Source: Streptomyces sp. NRRL B-1347
Lineage (GTDB): Bacteria; Actinomycetota; Actinomycetes; Streptomycetales; Streptomycetaceae
Length of the DNA: 64,000 nucleotides
Assembly (NCBI RefSeq): GCF_000720325.1
Contig: NZ_JOJM01000005.1
Location: 1-64,000 of the forward strand
Reading direction: 5' to 3'
Below, in pieces: positions 9,277 through 18,497 of this stretch. The position numbers were made by a program, and so were the translations under genes. Position 1 is the first letter of the stretch, and each line of letters begins with the position of its first letter. A model generated the notes under the pieces. It made no database searches. It was given only the letters and a program-made list of their open reading frames with translations, and was not told where the DNA came from.

Positions 9277-9355
9277 GCCTGCGGGCGGGAGCGCCCCGGC
9301 CCGGGCGCTGAGACCCCCGGGCCCGGCGGGGGAGAGGCGGTCTTAGGATGCGGTC

Positions 9356-9949
9356 ATGGCTGCTCAGGACCCCTTGACCCGTACGTCCTCCAGGGACCCG
9401 GAGCTGGGCTTTCCGCCCCCGGGCGAGGTCCTGCACCGGCTGCGCACCCAGCGGGGCATGTCGCTGCGTCAGGTGGCCGCGGAGTGCGGCCTGTCCGTGT
9501 CGTTCCTCGCCTCCCTCGAGCGCGGCGAGACCGACATCGCCCTGGAGCGGCTCGGGCGCCTCGCCAAGGTCTTCGGCCACGACGTCGGCTCGTTCCTCGG
9601 CTTCTCCCGGGGCCGCGCCACGCCCTCGGTGTACCCGAGGGAGGAACAGGAGACCCTGAACCGTGCCCCGGGAGTCGTCTACCGCGTGCTGCGCGCCCCT
9701 GAGCTCGGCTACCAGGTCGTCACCGGGGACTTCGCACCGCACAGCGGCCTGGTCGAGGACCTCCAGCACGAGGGCACCGACCTGGTGATGGTCACCCGCG
9801 GCACGCTCGTGGCCCGCTACAACGGCGTCGACCACGAACTGCGCGAGGGGGACCGCATCCAGTGGGCGGCCGGGCATCCGCACACCTTCCGCAACGACGG
9901 CGACGAGCCCGCGCAGATGGTCGTCGTGCTGTTCTCCAGCCTGTACTGA
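9356..9949 (+). CDS. XRE-family regulator with C-terminal cupin
   Basis: The 197-residue protein has an N-terminal HTH_3 domain (LRTQRGMSLRQVAAECGLSV, LASLERGETDIALERLGRLA, about residues 24-82) and a C-terminal cupin (about 115-195: HEGTDLVMVTRGTLVARYNG, GDRIQWAAGHPHTFRN). This is the MerR-unrelated 'HTH plus sugar/metabolite-sensing cupin' layout used for small-molecule repressors. No divergent partner is adjacent; its target is unknown. Confidence 0.87.
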   Translation: MAAQDPLTRTSSRDPELGFPPPGEVLHRLRTQRGMSLRQVAAECGLSVSFLASLERGETDIALERLGRLAKVFGHDVGSFLGFSRGRATPSVYPREEQETLNRAPGVVYRVLRAPELGYQVVTGDFAPHSGLVEDLQHEGTDLVMVTRGTLVARYNGVDHELREGDRIQWAAGHPHTFRNDGDEPAQMVVVLFSSLY

Positions 9950-10022
9950 GCATTCGGTACCGCCCGTGCGGCGGGGCCACGGAGGCGACTGCCGCCGCGC
10001 ACCCCGCCGTCTCGGCTGGTCG

Positions 10023-10949
10023 CTAGTTGCGGCCGGCGGGCGTGCGGTGCTTCGCCGTGGCCGCGGGCTTGGGCAGGGTGCAGCCCGGCCGGTTCAGGTC
10101 GATCTTGTTGCCGGTGCCGACGCAGGGGACGACGATGTAGGTCTGCTGCGCGTACCCGATGCTGTTGCGCACGGTGACGTTGCCGTTCTCGTCGACTTCA
10201 CAGGGGTTGTTGTCGGTGCAGCGCTGGCCGTTCTCGTTGATGGTGTTGTTGACGGCCACGACCTTGCCGGTCTGGTCGTCGATCACCGGCGAGCCGGAGG
10301 TGCCGCCGATGACCTGGCAGGGCTGGGTGTAGCGGACCGAGTCCTTCCAGGTCCAGCGCCCTTCCTTGAGCCGGTACGCGAAGCCGTCGATGTTGCACTT
10401 GTACATCCGCTTCCAGTAGCCGGACGCGACGGTGATGGCCCGGCCCGCCTGCGGGTGTGCGGCGTCGAGGTCGAGGGCCTTGATGCCGTAGCGGGTCTCT
10501 ATGTCGCGGTAGGTGCTGGTGAGTTCGTACAGCGAGACGTCGGTGTCCGTCATCGTGCCGTACGCGATCTTGCTGGCGCGCACGGTGCCCGCGTTGCCGC
10601 CGCTTGCGTTCAGGAGCGTGAAGCTGCGGGTCGACGGCCGGTCGACGATGACCTGGCCGGGGCCGGGGAAGCCGGTCTCCAGGCAGTGGCCGTTGGACAG
10701 GACGAGCGCGCGGTCGGTGGGCTGGGAACTGGGCACGCGCACGACGGAGCCGGAGCAGTTGCTCAGCGCCACGGTGCCCGCGTAGGTGACGGCCTTGGCT
10801 TTGACGTCGGCCTTGACATCGGCAACGGGCTGCGTCGCCGTCGTGCGCTTGTCGGCCGTCGGCGCCTCGTTGCTGACGGCGGCCGCGGGCATCGCCGTCG
10901 CGCCGAGGAGCAGCGCGGTGAAGACGGCACCGACGAGAGGCTTGTTCAT
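10023..10949 (-). CDS. Secreted trypsin-like serine protease
   Basis: The 308-residue precursor has a signal peptide (about 1-25, cleavage after PAAA). The chymotrypsin-fold triad can be read: His in LSNGHCLE, Asp in DTDVSLYEL, Ser in GGTSGSPVI. Six or more cysteines in the C-terminal half fit an exported, disulfide-bonded enzyme. Upstream, AGAGGGGA precedes the ATG, and a 6-bp hairpin CCGAAG-atg-CTTCGG (10978-10992) lies 30 bases before the start. Substrate unknown. Confidence 0.85.
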   Translation of the reverse strand: MNKPLVGAVFTALLLGATAMPAAAVSNEAPTADKRTTATQPVADVKADVKAKAVTYAGTVALSNCSGSVVRVPSSQPTDRALVLSNGHCLETGFPGPGQVIVDRPSTRSFTLLNASGGNAGTVRASKIAYGTMTDTDVSLYELTSTYRDIETRYGIKALDLDAAHPQAGRAITVASGYWKRMYKCNIDGFAYRLKEGRWTWKDSVRYTQPCQVIGGTSGSPVIDDQTGKVVAVNNTINENGQRCTDNNPCEVDENGNVTVRNSIGYAQQTYIVVPCVGTGNKIDLNRPGCTLPKPAATAKHRTPAGRN

Positions 10950-11317
10950 GTGGGGGTCCCCTCTGATGGCTGTGTGACCGAAGATGCTTCGGTTTTGTCA
11001 TGCGCATCCTTAAGGGATCCTGCCGCCAGGACAAGACCGCGTACGGTCAAGTACGGCGGCGAGGGCCGGGGTTGACCCCGACGGGCTCGTCTGCGCAGGC
11101 CATGGCCCGGGAGTGATGGGCACTCGGCCCCCTGAAGCGCCTCCCCTCTGAGGCCGCGCACGGGCTGCGCGGCCCCTCCCGGTGAACCGACGTGCTCCAC
11201 AAGGGACTTCAAGGCTCCCACTGTGAGCGATATTCTGTTCTGGCGTACTGTTTATCGTACGAAGCTCGCGTGTGACGCACACGTGGGGCCAAGGAGCGAC
11301 GACTTCGGGAGGACTGT
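10950..11317. other. Divergent intergenic region between protease and GNAT genes
   Basis: These 368 bases hold no convincing gene. They include the CCGAAG-atg-CTTCGG repeat (10978-10992) near the protease start and, nearer the acetyltransferase, an A/T-rich stretch with CGTAC-N8-GTACG (11244-11261). Promoters for both genes must lie here, but I cannot assign -35/-10 boxes with confidence. Confidence 0.6.
11244..11261 (+). promoter_or_regulatory. Inverted repeat CGTAC-N8-GTACG upstream of GNAT gene
   Basis: The arms flank the A/T-rich spacer tgtttatc and lie 57 bp upstream of the GTG start. This arrangement is common for dimeric repressor operators overlapping promoters. No regulator can be named. 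Confidence 0.3.
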
Positions 11318-11950
11318 GTGGTTCCGGAACTTGTCAGGACCTGGGCGGCCGGCTGGGCCGTGTCGCGGCGCACGCCGCCGCCGGTGGAACTGCCCTGGGG
11401 GATCTACCTCGACGTGGGCAGCGCGGGTCAAGTGGGGCGCCACGTACTGCCGTACGCCACCGAGTCCGTCGTGCGCGCGGCGGCGGCCTCGGCGAGCGTG
11501 CCGGACACCTGGCTCAAGGTGCCCGGCGAGCCGGCGGAGATCGAGCCCTGGCTGCCCGAGGGCTGGGTGGTCGACAAGGAGGAGTGCGGCTACCTGATGT
11601 CCGCGGACCTCCGGGCCACGCACCCGGCCGTACCGGACGGCTACGCCGTGTCGGTGGAGACGCACGACGGTGTCACCTTCGTGCGCGTGCACGACGAGAC
11701 GGGCGCACCGGCGGCCCGGGGGCAGATGGCCGTCCTCGGCGAGGCCACCGTCGTGGACCGCGTCGTCACGGAGGAGGCGCATCGCCGTCGGGGCCTGGGC
11801 AGTTGCGTGATGGGCGTCCTCGCCGACGAGGCGCTGGCGCGCGGCGCGGGCCTCGGCGTCCTGGGCGCGACCGACGACGGCCACGCCCTGTACGAGACGC
11901 TCGGCTGGAAGCTGCGCGCTCCGCTGACGGCGTGCATCTACCGGCCGTGA
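11318..11950 (+). CDS. GNAT-family N-acetyltransferase
   Basis: The 210-residue protein carries a C-terminal GNAT fold: VVDRVVTEEAHRRRGLGSCVM is the acetyl-CoA-binding motif A and LYETLGW the closing motif. The N-terminal half (about residues 1-100) is distinct and may bind substrate. GTG 11318 follows GGGAGGA. The stop faces the AraC gene across a strong hairpin (12016-12051). Substrate unknown. Confidence 0.82.
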   Translation: MVPELVRTWAAGWAVSRRTPPPVELPWGIYLDVGSAGQVGRHVLPYATESVVRAAAASASVPDTWLKVPGEPAEIEPWLPEGWVVDKEECGYLMSADLRATHPAVPDGYAVSVETHDGVTFVRVHDETGAPAARGQMAVLGEATVVDRVVTEEAHRRRGLGSCVMGVLADEALARGAGLGVLGATDDGHALYETLGWKLRAPLTACIYRP

Positions 11951-12015
11951 CCTGCGGTCCGGCGGGCGGCGACGGCGTCCAGCACCTACGGGCCGGGCCC
12001 CCGTTGTGAGCACGC

Positions 12016-12051
12016 GTGGTGGCGTGGGCGGGGCCCCGTCCACGCCACCAC
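12016..12051. terminator. Bidirectional terminator between convergent genes
   Basis: Two 18-base arms (12016-12033 and 12034-12051) are inverse complements with one mismatch and almost no loop. The hairpin lies between the convergent GNAT and AraC genes with no U-tract, as is usual for Streptomyces terminators. Confidence 0.75.
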
Positions 12052-12062
12052 GCCGTGGCTGC

Positions 12063-12932
12063 TCAGCCGGAGGCGGACCGCTCCACGGGAATCCAGAGCT
12101 TCGCGTCCGCCCGCGTCCGGTCCTCGGACACCTCCACTTGGAGAATCTCCGGCCCCGGCCTGCTCCGGTACGGGTTCGACGGGAACCACTGCGTGAACAC
12201 GTCCCGCCACAGGTGCTGGAGCGCCTGCGGGAACGGGCCGGAGTTCTCGAAGACGGCCCACGCCCCCGCGGGAACGGCGAGGACGTCCATGTCCTCCGGC
12301 GCATCGGCGCCCGTCACCACCCCGTGGTAGTAGTCGAGTTCGGTCCCCTCGGCACGGCTGGGGTCGAGCTGGTCGCTGACCCCGACGATCCCCTTCGGCT
12401 CCTGGTCGGACAGCTCGGTGACGCGCCGCAGCGTCTCGGCGCCGATGCCGCGGATGAACTCCGCGATCGCCTGGTTGGGCCCTTCGTGGACGAGCGGGAC
12501 ACGGGCCTTCTTGCCCACCACGCGGAACTCGTCCTTGTCCACGATCCGATAGCGCATGCTGCTGCTCCCTTCGACGATGAGTCGGAAGGACATCCGGGGC
12601 TGGGAGCGCAGCGCCGCTCCGGTGCGGCGGGCCTCGCTCGGCCCCACACCGTGGACGGCGCGGAACGCCCGCGCGAAGGCCTCGCCCGAGCCGTAGCCGT
12701 AGCGCACCGCGATGTCGAGCAGCGTCCGCTCACCGGCGAGCACCTCGGCGCCCGCCGTGGACAGCCGCCGCAGCCGGATGTACTCCGACAGCGGGACTCC
12801 CGCGAGCGCCGAGAACAGCCGCCGGAAGTGGTACTCCGACGTCATGGCGATGCGCGCGAGCTCGCTCACCTCGATGGGCTCGTCGAGGTGTGCCTCGATG
12901 TGCTCCATGGCCTGGTTCAGCCGCTCCAGCAC
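12063..12932 (-). CDS. AraC-family regulator with GyrI-like effector domain
   Basis: The 289-residue protein has an N-terminal AraC DNA-binding domain (LNQAMEHIEAHLDEPIEVSE, YRFRRLF-type helix YHFRRLF, then DIAVRYGYGSGEAFARAFRA) and a C-terminal GyrI/SoxS-antagonist-like domain (about 125-285: MRYRIVDKDEFRVVGKKARV, FPSNPYRSRPGPEILQVEV). This layout is typical of Rob/BmrR-like multidrug sensors. The GTG start at 12932 follows AGGAGA. Target genes are not evident. Confidence 0.87.
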   Translation of the reverse strand: MLERLNQAMEHIEAHLDEPIEVSELARIAMTSEYHFRRLFSALAGVPLSEYIRLRRLSTAGAEVLAGERTLLDIAVRYGYGSGEAFARAFRAVHGVGPSEARRTGAALRSQPRMSFRLIVEGSSSMRYRIVDKDEFRVVGKKARVPLVHEGPNQAIAEFIRGIGAETLRRVTELSDQEPKGIVGVSDQLDPSRAEGTELDYYHGVVTGADAPEDMDVLAVPAGAWAVFENSGPFPQALQHLWRDVFTQWFPSNPYRSRPGPEILQVEVSEDRTRADAKLWIPVERSASG

Positions 12933-12962
12933 CCGGATCTCCTTCCCTTTCGTTCACTCACG

Positions 12963-13916
12963 TTAGGAAGGGGTCACCCCGCCCGACCCGACATCCTGTG
13001 CCCGGTGCGGTCGGGTGCCCGCGGGCAGGGACGCGTCCGGAGGCTGCCGCAGCGCGTCGAGCACGGCGCGCACCGCCGCGCGCGGGGGAGCGCCGCGGCG
13101 GACCGCCGCCGTGATGGTGCGCGTCACGGGGGTCGCGAGTTCGCTGGTGGCGACGCGATAGCGGCGGTCCACCGCCAGGCCGGGAAGGAGCGCGATCGAA
13201 AGGCCCGCCTCGACGTGCTGGAGCGCCATCATGTAGTTGCTGAACCGGCACACCACCCGCGGCTCGAACCGCGCCTGGCGGCACAGCCGCAGCGCGAGGT
13301 TCGCCATGTACGACTGCGGCATGTCGAACGCCCACGCCTCGTCGGCGAGGGCCGCCAGGTCCACGGCGCCCCGCCCGGCCGCCGGATGCCCGGGCGGCAC
13401 CACCAGCAGGATCGAGTCCGTGGCCAGCGGCACGAGGTCGAGGTCGGGCCCCAGCGGCAGCTCGTCGAAGTCCGTGGTCGTGATGATGAGGTCCACGTCG
13501 CCGCCCCGCAGCGCGGGCATGCTCTCGTGCGGCTCCAGCTGGAGCACCTCGACGTCCAGGTGCGGATGCTCCCGCGCGAGCCGGGTCACCGCCGGTACGG
13601 CCAGGGTGTGGATCGCGCTCTGGAACGCCCCGAGGCGCACGAGCCCGGCCGGTTCCTCGCCGAACCCGAGCAGCTCGGCCTCGACGCTGTCCATGTGGTC
13701 GAGGATCGCCCGGGCCCGCCGCGCCAGGATCAGCCCGGCGGAGGTCAGACGCACCCGGCGCCCCGTTCGTTCGATCAGCTGCGTGCGCGTCTCGGACTCG
13801 AGCACGGCGAGCTGCTGCGACACGCTCGACGGGCTCAGACTGGCGGCCTGGGCGACCGCCCGGACGGTGCCCAGCGTGTCCAGCTGGGTGAGCAGACGCA
13901 GTCTCCAGGGGTTCAT
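12963..13916 (-). CDS. dgdR: LysR-family regulator, DgdR-like, divergent from dgdA
   Basis: The 317-residue protein has the LysR helix-turn-helix (LLTQLDTLGTVRAVAQAASL, SPSSVSQQLAVLE) and a ligand-binding domain with the family's DVDLIITTTDF and GLSIALLPGLAV. It is transcribed away from a decarboxylase strongly resembling Burkholderia DgdA; in that organism the LysR protein DgdR represses dgdA and responds to 2-methylalanine. The symbol is assigned from this arrangement, not from direct recognition of DgdR sequence. A dyad CGGCT-c-AGCCG (13935-13945) lies between the genes. Confidence 0.75.
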   Translation of the reverse strand: MNPWRLRLLTQLDTLGTVRAVAQAASLSPSSVSQQLAVLESETRTQLIERTGRRVRLTSAGLILARRARAILDHMDSVEAELLGFGEEPAGLVRLGAFQSAIHTLAVPAVTRLAREHPHLDVEVLQLEPHESMPALRGGDVDLIITTTDFDELPLGPDLDLVPLATDSILLVVPPGHPAAGRGAVDLAALADEAWAFDMPQSYMANLALRLCRQARFEPRVVCRFSNYMMALQHVEAGLSIALLPGLAVDRRYRVATSELATPVTRTITAAVRRGAPPRAAVRAVLDALRQPPDASLPAGTRPHRAQDVGSGGVTPS

Positions 13917-13934
13917 CACCCCCCGATTATTGTG

Positions 13935-13945
13935 CGGCTCAGCCG
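13935..13945. promoter_or_regulatory. Dyad in the dgdR-dgdA divergent promoter
   Basis: CGGCT-c-AGCCG lies 19 bp before the regulator start and 62 bp before dgdA. It is a candidate LysR binding site. A -10-like TACCGT at 13994-13999 puts a start site at or next to the dgdA ATG. Confidence 0.4.
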
Positions 13946-13967
13946 AACAGGAAAGCCGGAATTGTGA

Positions 13968-15431
<1,464 letters not shown>

Positions 15432-15456
15432 GGACCGGCGCCGGGGCCGGGCCGCG

Positions 15457-16527
15457 TCACCGCTCGTCGCGCTCCGGGCGTCCCTGGCTCCCGGGCTCGG
15501 CCGGGGGCCGGGCCAGGCGTTTCACCTTGCGCCCCCACTCCCTGAGGCTGAACAGCGAAGGCCGCTTCGCTGACGCCTTCTTCACCGGATCCTGCAAAGC
15601 GGCGGGTGGCGTCCCGGAGCTGTCCGTGCCGGGCGGTCGCAGGGCGCGCGGCACGGGCGGCAGGTCGGTCCGGCCGGAGGGCGAGCCACCACCCGGGCGG
15701 GGACCGGACTTCTTGGCAGCCGGTGCCGCACCGGGCGGCGGCCGTGACGGCGGAGCGGGCGGCGGGGCCGGCAGGCCCGCCTTCACCACCTCGCGCACGT
15801 CATCGGCGGCGATGTCGGAGCGGATCCCCGCAAGCGCCTGGGCGTCCCGGGCCCGGCGCCAGCCGACGGACACCGCGCAGGGCAGCCCGCTGTCCCTCGC
15901 GATGCGCCACGGGACGTCGGCGTCCTGCGCGGGCCAGTGCAGCGGGTGCTCCGGCTCGGGACGCGGCGGAACCGTCCCCGCCGGGGCCGCCCCCCACGGC
16001 GGCGGGCCCGGCGGCGGCTCGTGCGGCTGGTGGAGCCGGCTCGGGTGGGTCTCCCAGTCCGCCCTCATCCACTTCTCGTACACCGGGGCCGCCCAGGGCA
16101 CGTAGCGGTCCCGGAGCTCGGCGAGGACGGGGCCGCCGCCCGCGGCCTCGGCCAGCGGCGCGCACCAGCCGACGAAGCAGTACAGGGGGCGCGAGCCGTC
16201 GGTGTTCATGGAGGTGCTGATCTCGGCGGCGCGGCAGGCGACGCCGACCAGTCGGCTGCCGCGGTTCTGCGCGAGCAGGAACCGCGGCCCCTGGTCCAGG
16301 TCCCGGCCGCCCGCGGTCACCCCCGTGACCACGGCGGCCAGCCACTCCCGGTCCACGTCCCCCGGAACCGCCCGCCACCAGCGGTCGGCCCGCCTGGTGC
16401 GGCCGTAGACCACGGGAGTCCACGGCCCCCGTTCCGGTGGGCGGGCCTCCCCCCGCGGGGAGGTCCCGGCCGCGTCCGGGGGCTCGCCGGGCTCCGTCGG
16501 CCGGTGCGCCTCGCCTGGCTCAGACAT
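15457..16527 (-). CDS. Unknown Pro-rich protein, last gene of the two-GTPase operon
   Basis: I do not recognise this 356-residue protein. Its middle (about 35-150) looks globular and carries TPVVYGRTRRADRWWRA, FLLAQNRGSRLVGVACRA, SMNTDGSRPLYCFVGWCA and YVPWAAPVYEKWM. Residues about 160-200 and 255-350 are Pro-, Ala- and basic-rich and probably disordered. Its ATG overlaps the stop of the upstream GTPase by eight bases, so it is made with that protein and may be its target or effector. No signal peptide or membrane helix is seen. Confidence 0.7.
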   Translation of the reverse strand: MSEPGEAHRPTEPGEPPDAAGTSPRGEARPPERGPWTPVVYGRTRRADRWWRAVPGDVDREWLAAVVTGVTAGGRDLDQGPRFLLAQNRGSRLVGVACRAAEISTSMNTDGSRPLYCFVGWCAPLAEAAGGGPVLAELRDRYVPWAAPVYEKWMRADWETHPSRLHQPHEPPPGPPPWGAAPAGTVPPRPEPEHPLHWPAQDADVPWRIARDSGLPCAVSVGWRRARDAQALAGIRSDIAADDVREVVKAGLPAPPPAPPSRPPPGAAPAAKKSGPRPGGGSPSGRTDLPPVPRALRPPGTDSSGTPPAALQDPVKKASAKRPSLFSLREWGRKVKRLARPPAEPGSQGRPERDER

Positions 16528-17566
16528 CGCTGATCTTCACTCCGTCCTTGAAGACGGGAAGGCCCTTGAGCTCACGCGCGACGCGCGTGTGGAACTCCAG
16601 GGCCAGCTGCGCCATCTGGGCGACTTCCTCCACCCGCTTACGAGCGTCCACCACCGCCTCGACGTATTCAAGGTGGCGGCCCTTGCGCCAGAAGGTGGGG
16701 CGGTGGTTCGCGACGGCCAGCTCGCGCCGGCTCACCTCCTGGCGGAAGTCGGACTCCGTCTGGTGCAGGCCGAGGCGGATCTCCTCCAGGTACCGCAGGA
16801 GCGAGAAGAGGATCGGCTTGTGCAGCCCCATGGGGCGCACGGTCTGCGGGTCCACCTGCTGGGTCTCCTCGGCGCCGAAGTGCCCCAGCATCACCGGGCA
16901 GACGAGGGTGGTGACGCCCTGCTGGAAGCAGACCGGCAGCACCTTCGTGACGTCCTCCACCAGTTGCTCCCAGATGACCGTGCGCTCGGCCGGGGAGCGC
17001 GCCTCCGCCACCAGGTCCGCCTTGGTCACCAGGACGACGATCGCGGGCGGCGGCTGGTCGGCCTTCCTCCTGTTCCGCATCGACTCCTGGAGGAGGTAGG
17101 TCATGCGCTGGGCCTTGGAGGCGCGCTGCACCCGCCGCACGGTGTTGGGCGTCACCGGATCCCGCAGATACCTGCCGTCGAGCACCAGATAGACCGCGTC
17201 CGACAGGTCGAGCCGCGCGATGAGGGCGGAGGTGTCGCTGTCCTCGCCGCGCACCCGGTCGTCCAGGGCGCCGCCGCGGTAGTCCAGCCAGTCGATGGAC
17301 AGCAGCGGGTTGAAGTGCTCCCGGAACACGAACGAGTACGGCTTGAGCTGGTCCGCCTCGTTGGGCGGCGGCAGCAGTCCGTCGTCGATGAGCGCGTCCC
17401 AGGCCTCGGACAGGTCGAGGTCCTGATCCGGGTCGGAGGCGTGCAGGAAGTAGTTGTTGAGGCCCGCCGACAGGACGGAGTACATCCCGAGGAGGAAGGT
17501 CGTCTTGCCCGAGAGGCTGGGCCCGAGCATGGTGACGGTGATCTGATGGGTGTCGTCGGTGGTCAT
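16520..17566 (-). CDS. P-loop GTPase, second of a pair (double-GTPase type)
   Basis: The 348-residue protein has a Walker A motif GPSLSGKTT at residues 15-23, a G3-like motif D95-Y-R-G98-G99, and a G4-like T181-K-A-D184, in the order and spacing of small GTPases. The C-terminal 120 residues are helical and charged. The same DxRGG variant occurs in the neighbouring GTPase at 17613, so the two are probably distant paralogues acting together. The layout recalls the paired 'DO-GTPase' proteins described in bacterial conflict systems; this assignment is inference. Start: ATG 17566, 46 bp after the upstream gene. Confidence 0.82.
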   Translation of the reverse strand: MTTDDTHQITVTMLGPSLSGKTTFLLGMYSVLSAGLNNYFLHASDPDQDLDLSEAWDALIDDGLLPPPNEADQLKPYSFVFREHFNPLLSIDWLDYRGGALDDRVRGEDSDTSALIARLDLSDAVYLVLDGRYLRDPVTPNTVRRVQRASKAQRMTYLLQESMRNRRKADQPPPAIVVLVTKADLVAEARSPAERTVIWEQLVEDVTKVLPVCFQQGVTTLVCPVMLGHFGAEETQQVDPQTVRPMGLHKPILFSLLRYLEEIRLGLHQTESDFRQEVSRRELAVANHRPTFWRKGRHLEYVEAVVDARKRVEEVAQMAQLALEFHTRVARELKGLPVFKDGVKISDV

Positions 17567-17612
17567 AGCGGGCCCCCGGTCCTGCCGCGTGGATGTCGAC
17601 TTTCAGAACACT

Positions 17613-18497
17613 TCAGAACAGTGGTAGTTCGCCCAGGAGGTTCTCGAGCCGCTTGCCCGGCTCGATGAGCGGTTGCAGCTCCGCGTACTGGGCCTGCGCC
17701 CGGTTGAGCATGTCGGCGGCGCTCCACCCCGGGTGCGGCTCGCCGCGCCAGGCCGCGCGCCAGCGCCCCACCAGGTGGTTCTGCGCCTGGTACGCGGCGG
17801 CCTGCCGCATGGCGGACTCGATCCGGCCGTTGAGTTCCTCGGCGCGCTTCGCGATGGCCCAGTAGAGACAGAAGAGCACCGGGCCCACGACGTTCTGCGG
17901 CTGTGGTCCGCAGGCCAGCTCGATGAGCGTGCCGTAGACGTGGCGGCTCTGCTGGACGGCGTTGATGAGCGGGTCGAAAGCCTGGTTGAAGCGCCGGACG
18001 TCGTCGTCACCTGCGAGCAGATCGCATTTGGTCAGGGCGATGACCAAGGGCGCGAACGTCGTCCGGTCGGCGAGTGCCGCCGTGATCGGCGCCATGAGGG
18101 ACCGGACCTTGCGGGCTCCCCGGGGCGAGGTGAGGAGTTCGTACGCGTCGACGAAGACGACGAGTGCGTCCGCCGCGAGCAGGTCGCGGCGCAGCTCGGC
18201 GGACTGCCCCGAGGTGGACCGCTCGGTGAGCGCGCCGCCGCGGTGGTCGCGCCAGCGGAAGTCCACCAGGTCGCTCGGCCCGTGCCGCAGCTTCAGCTCG
18301 TAGACCTGCCGGTGGTCGGTCGGCGGCGGGTAGTCCCCGCGCAGTACGGCCTGCGCCGCGAGCAGCAGCTGGTGGTGCTGCTCGCGGTCCTGGCAGAGCA
18401 CTTCGAAGCCGTACGGGCCGTTGTTCATCGTGCTGTACATCAGCGCCATGTACGTCGTCTTGCCTGCCTGGCTGTGCCCCAGCATCACTATGTTCAC
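17613..18497 (-). CDS. P-loop GTPase, first of a pair (double-GTPase type)
   Basis: With the GTG at 18497 the 294-residue protein begins at the first beta strand, MNIVMLGHSQAGKTT; the P-loop is residues 7-14. D84-H-R-G87-G88 is the G3-like motif and T156-K-C-D159 the G4-like motif. The GTG overlaps the stop of the upstream coiled-coil gene by four bases (GTGA), arguing for coupled translation and against the longer upstream reading. The C-terminal third is helical (MRQAAAYQAQNHLVGRW, LEPGKRL-like region). Cytosolic; no membrane segment seen. Confidence 0.82.
   Translation of the reverse strand: MNIVMLGHSQAGKTTYMALMYSTMNNGPYGFEVLCQDREQHHQLLLAAQAVLRGDYPPPTDHRQVYELKLRHGPSDLVDFRWRDHRGGALTERSTSGQSAELRRDLLAADALVVFVDAYELLTSPRGARKVRSLMAPITAALADRTTFAPLVIALTKCDLLAGDDDVRRFNQAFDPLINAVQQSRHVYGTLIELACGPQPQNVVGPVLFCLYWAIAKRAEELNGRIESAMRQAAAYQAQNHLVGRWRAAWRGEPHPGWSAADMLNRAQAQYAELQPLIEPGKRLENLLGELPLF

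Noticed and set aside
9291..9325. G/C-rich imperfect hairpin between the I36-type and XRE genes
   Set aside because: Arms pair only with bulges; too weak to call as a terminator.
10978..10992. CCGAAG-atg-CTTCGG hairpin followed by TTTT as a terminator
   Set aside because: It lies in a divergent promoter region where no transcript needs to end; treated as a leader stem or operator of the protease gene.
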